Shown: piece after piece, positions 1 to 5,617 of the stretch
Numbering within the stretch: position 1 is the stretch's first letter
Layout of the letters: the number at the start of each line of letters is the position of its first letter
Assembly (NCBI GenBank): GCA_016290695.1
Contig: JAEEUX010000059.1
Location: 1-11,468, forward strand
Length of the DNA: 11,468 nt
Origin: Oscillospiraceae bacterium
GTDB taxonomy: Bacteria; Bacillota; Clostridia; Oscillospirales; Oscillospiraceae
Reading direction: 5' to 3'
Made by a program: the position numbers and the translations under genes
Notes under the pieces: generated by a model
Databases searched by the model: none
What the model was told of the DNA's origin: nothing
What the model saw: the letters and a program-made list of their open reading frames with translations, nothing else

Positions 1-57
1 AAGGTTGCTCCAGAAAAATGGAAAACTGTTATTAGGCATCCTATAAGAAAAGCATAA
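1..57 (+). CDS. C-terminal end of an unidentified protein (partial)
   Basis: Reading from base 1, an open frame runs for 18 codons to a TAA at 55-57. The tail is lysine- and arginine-rich and ends in HPIRKA. The 5' part lies outside the window, so family and function cannot be named. The next gene starts 27 bp after this stop on the same strand, so the two could be co-transcribed. The frame could also be a chance open stretch, because 18 codons prove little. Confidence 0.4.
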   Translation, partial: KVAPEKWKTVIRHPIRKA

Positions 58-84
58 TATTTATACTTGAAAGGGACGTTAAGA

Positions 85-711
85 ATGAAGAGACCGGAAT
101 TTGATGACATTAAAGACTATGCAGAATTTTGTAAATATTATTGGTATAGGGACGAGCTTATTAAAATCTGTAAGGCACATGGATTAAAAGCTACTGGCAG
201 TAAGATAGAACTGAATAAAGTGGTAGAGGCATATTTTTCTGGGGAGAACATTTTACCTGAAAAGAAGAAGCCGATAAAATTACGGAAGCCAACTGTGACT
301 GAACTTACATTAAATACTGGATTGATTGCGTGTGGATTCACTTTTGGAAATAGGTTTAGAGATTTTTTTAAGCAGCAGACAGGAGAAGAGAACTTCAAGT
401 TCAATGTTGATATGGTTCAAACGGCTAAGGTTGTTAAGGAAAGTGGTGATGAAAGCTTTACTCTTGGAGATTTGCTAGATATTTACAATGGTAAGAAGAC
501 TTACGCTACCTATGATAAATCCGCTTTACAATGGAACAAGTTTGTTAAAGATTTCTGTGAAGATGAGAAGACAAAGATATTTAGTGAGCGTTTAAAAGCA
601 GCGGCGGCATTGTGGAAAATTGTTAGAGAGTCTGATATGAAAAAGGAGTATTCTCACGATTTGCTAGAAAAATATAGGGATACTATAGTTAGGAATACAA
701 GTGTGATATAG
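85..711 (+). CDS. SAP-domain-containing protein of unknown function
   Basis: The product is 208 aa. The frame is open from a TTG at 67, but the ATG at 85 is the better start because an AAAGGGA ribosome binding site (70-76) ends 8 bases before it. Residues about 20-53 (YWYRDELIKICK, then HGLKATGSKIELNKVVEAYF) read as a SAP-type helix-turn-helix, a fold that in other proteins binds nucleic acid. After a basic linker (KKKPIKLRK) comes a second domain with RFRDFFKQQTG, FKFNVDMV, FTLGDLLDIYNGKK and ALQWNKFVKDFC. I recall this as a conserved arrangement in small Bacillota SAP proteins. There are no membrane segments or signal peptide, so it should be cytoplasmic. Its role is unknown; nucleic-acid binding is inferred from the SAP part only. 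The gene is AT-rich, like its neighbours up to 2520. The family recognition is good, the function open. Confidence 0.75.
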   Translation: MKRPEFDDIKDYAEFCKYYWYRDELIKICKAHGLKATGSKIELNKVVEAYFSGENILPEKKKPIKLRKPTVTELTLNTGLIACGFTFGNRFRDFFKQQTGEENFKFNVDMVQTAKVVKESGDESFTLGDLLDIYNGKKTYATYDKSALQWNKFVKDFCEDEKTKIFSERLKAAAALWKIVRESDMKKEYSHDLLEKYRDTIVRNTSVI

Positions 712-773
712 AGAATGGAAAGGCTATTTTACCATAAAAAGGTAAGTGGGAAACAGATAGCATTTATAGTTAT

Positions 774-800
774 TTCAAATATAGAAGAATGATATTTGAA
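774..800. repeat. Perfect 9-bp inverted repeat overlapping a promoter
   Basis: TTCAAATAT (774-782) and ATATTTGAA (792-800) are perfect inverted copies around a 9-nt centre. No T-run follows, so it is not a terminator. Its right arm runs into the candidate -35 element at 796-801, which suits an operator site. Confidence 0.5.
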
Positions 801-823
801 TAGTTGTCGTACTATGATACAAT
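796..823 (+). promoter_or_regulatory. Candidate promoter for the hairpin-rich non-coding region
   Basis: TTGAAT (796-801) and TACAAT (818-823) are 16 bp apart, and a TG at 815-816 forms an extended -10 (TGATACAAT). Transcription would start near 830 and cross the non-coding hairpin region. In AT-rich DNA such matches arise by chance, so confidence is moderate. Confidence 0.45.
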
Positions 824-1075
824 CACATTGTCAACGTGACAATAGAATGACAATAAAAACTTGTGAAAAGGTATTGGATTAATTCAAACCGTTCAGAAGT
901 GAACTGATTTTAAATGCAAAATCGTCATTTTTCAGTTGGTAACAATCTGAAATTTGCGAACTAGAATAATACCGGGTGGTTTGCAGGTGACGAAATTATT
1001 AGACAAATCGCGGGTTTACTATAGCGTTAGTGTAAATCCGGAGTATCAGTAAAATTATCTTATTTAGTATTATTC
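824..1075 (+). other. Gene-free, hairpin-rich stretch; possible structured RNA
   Basis: No frame here looks coding on either strand. Several hairpins are visible: ATTGTCA/TGACAAT around ACG (827-843), with TGACAAT repeated directly at 848-854; GTTCA/TGAAC around GAAG (891-904); TTTCAG/CTGAAA extended by GCAAA/TTTGC (916-957, 9-nt internal bulge); and CGGGTTTAC/GTAAATCCG with one G-U pair (1011-1040). Such spacing fits a structured RNA starting at the promoter near 796-823. No known RNA family is recognised. Confidence 0.35.
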
Positions 1076-1117
1076 TTCGATGCCCCCATTCGCGGGGCAT
1101 CGAAAACTTTCTTTTTT
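1076..1117 (+). terminator. Strong GC hairpin, terminator-like, first element of the palindromic array
   Basis: TTCGATGCCCC (1076-1086) and GGGGCATCGAA (1094-1104) form a perfect 11-bp stem with a 7-nt loop. A T-rich run (1108-1117) follows after a short AAAC. The stem could stop transcripts coming from 796-823. The T-run starts a little far from the stem, and the arms carry the same CGATG/CATCG words as the repeats downstream, so it may belong to the array instead of being, or as well as being, a terminator. Confidence 0.5.
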
Positions 1118-1375
1118 CAAATACCGATGTTCTTTGAAGGAGTTGAAACTTCCAGACATCGAAAATCCCATTTTAAATAATCACGCTGTTGAAAAAGAAG
1201 TATGAGGCTGTCTTGTGGCATCGGAAACCTAAAATATAGATATTCCGCTGCAATAAATGAGCCATGAGGGGTGTTCTAAGCAGCGGAAAAGTAACTATTA
1301 ACAGTATCGCTGTCTAGACGGTGGCAATAGAAAGAATACAAGCGGCGAAAATGATAATATACAGCAATTCGCTGT
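1098..1375 (+). repeat. Degenerate array of five CATCG-RAAA-N18-CGMTG blocks with constant spacing
   Basis: Five blocks have a left word (CATCG, CATCG, CATCG, CAGCG, CGGCG) starting at 1098, 1157, 1219, 1281 and 1343. Each is followed by exactly 22 nt beginning AAAA or GAAA and then AT-rich, and by a right word (CGATG once, CGCTG four times) starting at 1125, 1184, 1246, 1308 and 1370. The gaps between blocks are 27, 30, 30 and 30 nt, so the period settles at 62 bp. Facing words across the gaps also pair: CGATGT/ACATCG (1125-1161) and CCGCTGC/GCAGCGG (1245-1286) are perfect though their bases differ. The gaps are partly alike (ATGAGG occurs at the same place in two), which argues for decayed tandem duplication. 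Function is unknown. Readings include a protein-binding array phased at six helical turns, a chain of RNA hairpins, or a decayed mobile-element end. Confidence 0.6.
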
Positions 1376-1381
1376 CTTAAT

Positions 1382-1594
1382 ATGTTTATAAGAATTGTTT
1401 TGCTGATAAACAGTATTGAATATAAAGAGGCATTGAATGAGGCATTGAACAATGTTCATGAAAGATATCATAGTCTGATACAAGATGCTCTGATAGAATA
1501 TGAAGAGGATAGGAATATATCTTATGATACGGATCATGCAAAGGATTATGCCAAATATATGGTGAATCAGATTGCAAGCTTAAGAGAAATGTGA
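1382..1594 (+). CDS. Small hypothetical protein, possibly a gene remnant
   Basis: This 70-aa frame starts seven bases after the last palindromic word of the array. After a short hydrophobic start (MFIRIVLLINS) the product is acidic and helix-prone, with DALIEYEEDRN and DHAKDYAKYMVNQIASLREM. A 12-bp direct repeat (GAGGCATTGAAT at 1427-1438, GAGGCATTGAAC at 1439-1450) encodes two EALN copies. No Shine-Dalgarno sequence precedes the ATG, and the frame is closed upstream by TAA at 1355-1357. It may therefore be the 3' part of a decayed gene, or untranslated. I do not recognise a family. A TATCTA/TAGATA hairpin lies just after the stop (1595-1610). Minus-strand frames here look less protein-like. 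Confidence 0.3.
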   Translation: MFIRIVLLINSIEYKEALNEALNNVHERYHSLIQDALIEYEEDRNISYDTDHAKDYAKYMVNQIASLREM

Positions 1595-1664
1595 TATCTA
1601 TACTTAGATAGTGATTATCTACAATAGACATATTATTTAATGATAATGAAGGGAGAATACTACT

Positions 1665-1697
1665 ATGGTGGCATTTTTGAGATTAAGAAATATCTGA
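1665..1697 (+). CDS. Ten-residue leader peptide with an Arg-Leu-Arg motif (candidate)
   Basis: A short ORF, MVAFLRLRNI, is preceded by AAGGGAG (1649-1655) nine bases upstream, a better ribosome binding site than that of the 70-aa ORF before it. It ends two bases before a hairpin and 73 bases before the P-loop gene. The RLR triplet matches the +X+ class of sequences at which macrolide-bound ribosomes stall, as in the ErmD leader. That is family knowledge; stalling on this peptide is my inference. It probably has no function as a protein and would act by controlling the downstream gene. Confidence 0.45.
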   Translation: MVAFLRLRNI

Positions 1698-1698
1698 T

Positions 1699-1769
1699 AG
1701 CATGAGACTTTATTATTAGTTTCATGCTTATAAAGTACATAAAAAGCATACTAATAAATAAAGGAGCAT
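1699..1769 (+). promoter_or_regulatory. Mutually exclusive hairpins between leader and P-loop gene
   Basis: AGCATGAGAC (1699-1708) pairs with GTTTCATGCT (1719-1728) in a 10-bp stem with one G-U pair and a 10-nt loop. The same ATGCTT (1724-1729) can instead pair with AAGCAT (1744-1749). A third AGCAT (1765-1769) overlaps the end of the ribosome binding site of the next gene. One ATGCT thus has three possible partners, the layout expected of a translational attenuator. No T-run follows the first stem, so control of translation fits better than termination. Confidence 0.4.
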
Positions 1770-1770
1770 T

Positions 1771-2415
1771 ATGATATTTCAAGATAATGTAATTAAAGAG
1801 TATTTAAAAAACGTATATTTTATCACCGGAACACCATGCGGAGGAAAAACTACCGTATCAAGAGCATTAGGAAAAAAATATGGTATTCAAGTTTATGACA
1901 TTGATGAGATGTTCCCAAGTCATCAGTTGCTGTCAAATGCTGAGCATCAGCCTGCTATGAATATGACTTTTACAGATGCTGACGAATTCTTTGGAAGGTC
2001 TGTTGAAGAGTATCGGAATTGGCTGGTCTCTAATACTCGCGAACAACTTGATTTTGTGGTGTTAGATTTGATCAGACTTTCTAAAAATACAAAGGTCATT
2101 TGCGATTGCCATTTGACAGTAGAACAGGCTGATTTATTGTCAGATCCATCAAGAGTAGTGTTTATGATCAAAGAACCTACCGATTTGGTTGACGATTACT
2201 GCAATAGACCGGATCATCAGGGGTTCAGTGATTATATACACAGTGCGACTGATTTTGAAAGTGCGAAAAGAACTTGTAATGAAACTCTATATTCGCTTAA
2301 TGCAGAAAAATATGCGCAAATAAAGGCAGGAAACTATTTCTGGATTGAGCGAGACACTAAAAGAAGCGTAGAAGAAACAGTTTCATTGGTTGAGAAGCAT
2401 CTAGGATTAGTTTAG
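1771..2415 (+). CDS. P-loop NTPase/kinase-like protein of unknown substrate
   Basis: The product is 214 aa and starts at an ATG with AAGGAG (1761-1766) just upstream. A beta strand (NVYFITG) leads into a Walker A motif, GTPCGGKT, at residues 20-27. YDIDEM at about 42-47 follows, as in the adenylate/shikimate-kinase-like group where an acidic residue after strand 2 helps bind substrate. Residues about 95-116 (VVLDLIRLS, then KVICDCHLTVEQADLL) suggest the next core strands. No membrane segment or signal peptide is present, so it should be a cytoplasmic ATP-dependent phosphotransferase, but the substrate cannot be read. I recall similar proteins, usually labelled AAA ATPase, in Clostridia and bacilli. 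The leader with an RLR motif hints at induction by a ribosome-targeting drug, which would make modification of a small toxic molecule one option. The gene is AT-rich and ends at a strong terminator. Confidence 0.75.
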   Translation: MIFQDNVIKEYLKNVYFITGTPCGGKTTVSRALGKKYGIQVYDIDEMFPSHQLLSNAEHQPAMNMTFTDADEFFGRSVEEYRNWLVSNTREQLDFVVLDLIRLSKNTKVICDCHLTVEQADLLSDPSRVVFMIKEPTDLVDDYCNRPDHQGFSDYIHSATDFESAKRTCNETLYSLNAEKYAQIKAGNYFWIERDTKRSVEETVSLVEKHLGLV

Positions 2416-2477
2416 ATTGGTGTTGATAACACTTCCGTGATAACAATTTGACAACGCTTTAAGCATTGCTCATAAGC

Positions 2478-2519
2478 AAAGAGCTAACTGATTTTTGTTG
2501 GATCAGTTAGCTCTTTTTC
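2478..2519 (+). terminator. Strong intrinsic terminator after the P-loop gene
   Basis: A perfect 15-bp stem (2478-2492 with 2502-2516, core GAGCTAACTGAT) has a 9-nt loop and runs straight into a T-rich stretch. It closes the AT-rich region; base composition changes to GC-rich within about 100 bp downstream. Confidence 0.9.
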
Positions 2520-2627
2520 TTTTGTCCGGAAAGGAAGTGGATGAAGAAGTAAATCCTTCAGTTTCTTTTTAAACGCCTTGACCTACGGCTTCTCTCGCCG
2601 CAGTCCTCCATGCGTTACAATATAACC

Positions 2628-4043
2628 CTAAATCCGATTGCGCGGCATTCGCAGCCTGAGTATATAATACGCAAACAGCAGCGCCGCGAATACGGCTCCG
2701 ACGGGGTAAGCGATGCGCGCGGCGAGGCCGAAGCCCTCATTTGCCATGAGGATATACGTCATGCTGACAGCCGACATAAACGCGGCGGGAAGCGCCGTGA
2801 TGAGGCTCGTCAGCCTGCGTTCATGCGTTTTCAGCAGATACGCCGTCGCCACCCAAAGAGAAATCATCGCAAGGGTCTGGTTCGACCATGAAAAATAGCG
2901 CCACAGGACGTTGAAATCAAGCTGCGTCAGAACGGCGCCCGCCGCGAGCAGCGGCAGAGTTATCAAAAGGCGGTTGCGGATTTTTTTCTGTTCCAGCTTC
3001 GTTATTTCCGCGAGAATTAGTCGCGCGGAGCGAAACGCCGTATCGCCGGAGGTTATCGGGCAGGCTATCACGCCCACGATGGCGAGCACGCCCCCTGCCT
3101 TCCCCAGCATTCCCGTGGAAATATCATAGACGGCGCCGGACTGCCCAAGCTCGGCGAGGGCGCTGCTGAGCCCTCCCGTCGCCCCGTAAAACGCCACGCC
3201 GCCCGCCGCCCAGACGAGCGCGATAACAGACTCCGAGAGCATGGCGCCGTAAAACACTCTGCGCCCCAGCTTTTCGGATTTGATGCATTTGGCAACCATC
3301 GGCGACTGCGTGGCGTGGAAGCCGGAAATAGCGCCGCAGGCCACGGTAACGAACATAAAAGGCCAGATTGGCAGCCCGTCGGGGTGAAGGTCGGCGAGTC
3401 TAAGCTCCGGCACGGTATAGCCGCCGAATACTATGCCGCCGAGTATGCCCGCCGCCATGATGATAAGCACCGCGCCGAATACGGGATAGAGCTTGCCGAT
3501 TATTTTATCAATGGGCAAAAGCGTGGCCAATACGTAATAAACAAGGATTATAACTATCCAGAACGTGCCGCTCAGCACATCGGGCGTAAGCCTCGCGAGC
3601 AGCGCTGCCGGAGAAGTTACGAAAACGGTTCCCGTCAGGAGCAGGAGCAGGACCGAAAACGCTCTCATGAACCATTTGGCGGCGGACCCGAGGTATATGC
3701 CGCTCAGCTCCGCGATGGAGGCTCCGTCATGCCGCTCCGATATCATGCCGGACATATAATCGTGAACTCCGCCCGCAAGCACGGAGCCGAAGATTATCCA
3801 CAGGAACACCACCGGACCGAAGCAGGCGCCCATCAGCGCCCCGAAAATCGGCCCGGTTCCGGCGATATTGAGAAGCTGAACCAAGTAGGCCTTCCACGTG
3901 GGCATGGGGATGAAGTCCACGCCGTCGTTTTTCGTGTAGGCCGGAGTTTCCCTATCGTCGGGTGCGAACACCTTTTCGACAATTCTGCCATAAACAAAGT
4001 ATCCTGTAATCAGCACGGCAAAAGAAAGAAGAAGAGATATCAT
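2628..4043 (-). CDS. cstA: CstA-family (carbon starvation) membrane transporter
   Basis: The product is 471 aa and almost wholly hydrophobic, with about a dozen predicted membrane helices. Family hallmarks are clear: NIAGTGPIFGALMGACFGP near residues 59-77, then FGSVLAGGVHDYMSGMISER and DGASIAEL. SGFHATQSPMVAKC and ACPITSGDTAFRSARL occur in the second half, and FSWSNQTLAMISLW near the C-terminus. CstA proteins sit in the cytoplasmic membrane and take up peptides or, in some members, pyruvate, typically when carbon is short. This copy has the short form common in Gram-positive bacteria; the E. coli protein is about 700 aa. The ATG is preceded by GGGAGG (4053-4058) nine bases away. It is transcribed alone from a promoter at 4118-4146. 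An imperfect hairpin at 2580-2605 lies after the stop but lacks a T-run. Assignment is firm; the substrate is not. Confidence 0.93.
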   Translation of the reverse strand: MISLLLSFAVLITGYFVYGRIVEKVFAPDDRETPAYTKNDGVDFIPMPTWKAYLVQLLNIAGTGPIFGALMGACFGPVVFLWIIFGSVLAGGVHDYMSGMISERHDGASIAELSGIYLGSAAKWFMRAFSVLLLLLTGTVFVTSPAALLARLTPDVLSGTFWIVIILVYYVLATLLPIDKIIGKLYPVFGAVLIIMAAGILGGIVFGGYTVPELRLADLHPDGLPIWPFMFVTVACGAISGFHATQSPMVAKCIKSEKLGRRVFYGAMLSESVIALVWAAGGVAFYGATGGLSSALAELGQSGAVYDISTGMLGKAGGVLAIVGVIACPITSGDTAFRSARLILAEITKLEQKKIRNRLLITLPLLAAGAVLTQLDFNVLWRYFSWSNQTLAMISLWVATAYLLKTHERRLTSLITALPAAFMSAVSMTYILMANEGFGLAARIAYPVGAVFAALLFAYYILRLRMPRNRI

Positions 4044-4117
4044 GCTGAAACGCCTCCCTGCCTCGCCCGCCGAAGCCCGGTTTCCCGCTCCCCGCCGGAC
4101 AGTGTACTAATAATATA

Positions 4118-4146
4118 ATTATACACCGAAAAACGTATTTTCTCAA
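4118..4146 (-). promoter_or_regulatory. Promoter of cstA
   Basis: On the minus strand TTGAGA (4141-4146) and TATAAT (4118-4123) are separated by exactly 17 bp. Transcription would start near 4111, giving an untranslated leader of about 70 nt. Just upstream lies an inverted repeat, CAAAGCC/GGCTTTG (4162-4183), that could be an operator; no catabolite-repression site is recognised. Confidence 0.8.
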
Positions 4147-4308
4147 TATTTCCGTAACAATCAAAGCCTGCATTGCGGCTTTGCGCGCGCAGGAAAACGG
4201 CAGAACGCGCAAGGGAACAGACCTTTTATCGGAGATGAAAAAAGTATGGCGGCTGAATACTCATTTTCATTTACCGCAACCGCCGCTTTTAACCCCAATA
4301 AAAAACTA

Positions 4309-4337
4309 TTGACATCTTTCTCCACACATGGTATTCT
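4309..4337 (+). promoter_or_regulatory. Promoter of the attenuated S66 peptidase operon
   Basis: A consensus TTGACA (4309-4314) and TATTCT (4332-4337) are 17 bp apart. The start site would be near 4344, about 25 nt before the leader ORF. A near-consensus promoter suits constitutive initiation with control exerted later, at the terminator. Confidence 0.8.
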
Positions 4338-4368
4338 GTGAGCAATTATTTTGAAGGGAGCGATATAA

Positions 4369-4485
4369 ATGTTAACTGAATATGCCTTTATATCCGCTCA
4401 GAACAAGCAGAATCATCCTACTCAGCCTAAGCAGCATCAGCGTCGCTCAGGCAGTAGGTCTATACCCATTTTGCGGGAAGCGTGA
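4369..4485 (+). CDS. 38-residue leader peptide of an attenuator (candidate)
   Basis: GAAGGGAG (4353-4360) sits 8 bases before an ATG that opens 38 codons ending in TGA at 4483-4485. The ORF lies between a strong promoter and an intrinsic terminator that starts 22 bases after its stop, and the S66 peptidase follows. The middle is polar, rich in Gln, Lys, His and Asn (AQNKQNHPTQPKQHQ). The end holds an Arg pair and a Ser cluster (RRSGSRS) followed by IPILREA. It resembles no enzyme. The layout matches leader ORFs that control resistance genes by stalling or slow translation, such as the one described before tet(M). What it senses cannot be read from the sequence. Possible antiterminator pairings are GTCTAT in the leader with ATAGGC in the terminator's left arm, and GCGT with ACGC. 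Confidence 0.7.
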   Translation: MLTEYAFISAQNKQNHPTQPKQHQRRSGSRSIPILREA

Positions 4486-4506
4486 TTTTTTAATACGTTT
4501 ATAACG

Positions 4507-4551
4507 CAGCGGCATAGGCTTATCGGTTTAAAGCCTATGCCGCTGTTTTTT
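4507..4551 (+). terminator. Intrinsic terminator between leader ORF and S66 peptidase (attenuator)
   Basis: CAGCGGCATAGGCTT (4507-4521) and its exact complement (4531-4545) form a 15-bp stem with a 9-nt loop and six Ts directly after it. The ribosome binding site of the peptidase (GGAGG, 4561-4565) comes only ten bases later. The hairpin therefore stands between promoter and gene, the mark of transcription attenuation. Confidence 0.88.
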
Positions 4552-4571
4552 ATTGTAATAGGAGGAACATT

Positions 4572-5603
4572 ATGATCAAAAACATTGCCATCGTGAGCCT
4601 TTCAAGCGGAATAGCCGGCGAGCCGTTTATACGGTTTGAAATCAAAATCGGGCTCAAAAGACTTAAAGAATACGGCTTAAACGTAAAGTTTATGCCGAAC
4701 GCGCTCAAGGGCGTGGAGTACATAAAAGCTCACCCGGAAAAGCGAGCTGAGGACTTGTTGGAGGCCTTCCGTGACCCGGAGATTGACATGATTCTGTGCG
4801 CTATTGGAGGCGACGACACATACCGTTTATCGCCATACCTTTTTGAAGGCGGCAATCTCGCCAAGGCCGTGACGGACAAGGTGTTTCTCGGTTTTTCCGA
4901 TACAACGCTCAACCACTTTATGCTCCACAAGGTCGGTCTGCGGACATTTTACGGCCAGGCGTTCATGTCCGATATCTGCGAGCTCGGCCCCGAAATTCTC
5001 CCGTATACAAGAAAATATTTTGAGGAGCTTATCTCCGCCGGAACCATACGCGAGATAAGGCCGAGCGAGCTTTGGTATGAGGAAAGGGAAAAGTTTTCTC
5101 CCGACGAGGTCGGCAAGGAGCGCACGGCGCACACAGACCACGGCTTTGAGCTTTTGCAGGGTCCACCCGTGTTCTCCGGGAAAATCCTCGGTGGCTGCAT
5201 AGACTCCATGTACGATATGTTCAACGCGGAGCGATATGATGATATGCCCGCAGTATGCTCAAAATATCAACTTTTCCCGAGCGCCGAGGAATGGAAGGGG
5301 CGCATTATACTGCTTGAATCCAGCGAGGAAAAGCCCAGCCCCGAAGTTTACCGCAAGTCTCTCGAATATCTGAAGGAGGCCGGAGTTTTCGGCGCGGTTT
5401 CCGGCGTTCTCGCGGGTAAGCCGATGGATGAAGCGTATATGGACGAGTACAGGCAGCTTTTGACGGAAGTTATTGACAATCCGGAGCTTCCTATCGTTTA
5501 TAACGTAAACGTCGGCCACTCAACGCCGCGCTGCATAGTCCCCTTCGGCGTCGAAGCCGTTGTCGATGCAGAAAAGCAGATAATTCGCTTTGCCGAGAGA
5601 TAA
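4572..5603 (+). CDS. S66 family serine peptidase, MccF/LD-carboxypeptidase type
   Basis: The product is 343 aa with the S66 fold. Ser109 is the nucleophile in LGFSDTT, Glu249 lies in IILLESSEE, and His316 is in NVGHSTPRC, giving the full Ser-Glu-His triad. IGGDDTYRL at 78-86 and ILGGCIDSMYDMF in the middle are further family motifs. No signal peptide or membrane helix is seen, so it acts in the cytoplasm. Family members are either LdcA (murein tetrapeptide LD-carboxypeptidase, about 300 aa) or MccF (about 344 aa), which cuts the amide bond of processed microcin C and similar aminoacyl-nucleotides. The length and triad spacing here favour MccF. It is the first gene of an operon with a GNAT enzyme 14 bp downstream, behind a leader ORF and terminator. 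Inducible protection against an aminoacyl-nucleotide antibiotic is the likely role, but a cell-wall recycling role is not excluded. Confidence 0.88.
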   Translation: MIKNIAIVSLSSGIAGEPFIRFEIKIGLKRLKEYGLNVKFMPNALKGVEYIKAHPEKRAEDLLEAFRDPEIDMILCAIGGDDTYRLSPYLFEGGNLAKAVTDKVFLGFSDTTLNHFMLHKVGLRTFYGQAFMSDICELGPEILPYTRKYFEELISAGTIREIRPSELWYEEREKFSPDEVGKERTAHTDHGFELLQGPPVFSGKILGGCIDSMYDMFNAERYDDMPAVCSKYQLFPSAEEWKGRIILLESSEEKPSPEVYRKSLEYLKEAGVFGAVSGVLAGKPMDEAYMDEYRQLLTEVIDNPELPIVYNVNVGHSTPRCIVPFGVEAVVDAEKQIIRFAER

Positions 5604-5617
5604 AAGGAGGGCTGATC

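Noticed and set aside
970..1117. T-box riboswitch (GGGTGG word followed by a GC hairpin)
   Set aside because: The GGGTGG context does not continue as the T-box consensus, no antiterminator overlaps the 1076-1104 stem, and no aminoacyl-tRNA synthetase or amino-acid gene follows.
1098..1375. CRISPR array
   Set aside because: Block and gap lengths are CRISPR-like, but the 22-nt interiors are not conserved, gaps share sequence with each other, and no cas gene is near.
830..1594. Type III toxin-antitoxin locus (RNA repeats before a toxin gene)
   Set aside because: The repeats are long and degenerate, and the only ORF directly after them is 70 aa, too short for a known ToxN, CptN or TenpN toxin.
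3315..4118. Long + strand open frame (267 codons) opposite cstA
   Set aside because: It is the antisense of a clearly coding, strongly conserved membrane protein gene; its product is unusually rich in Arg, Gly and His with no domain pattern.
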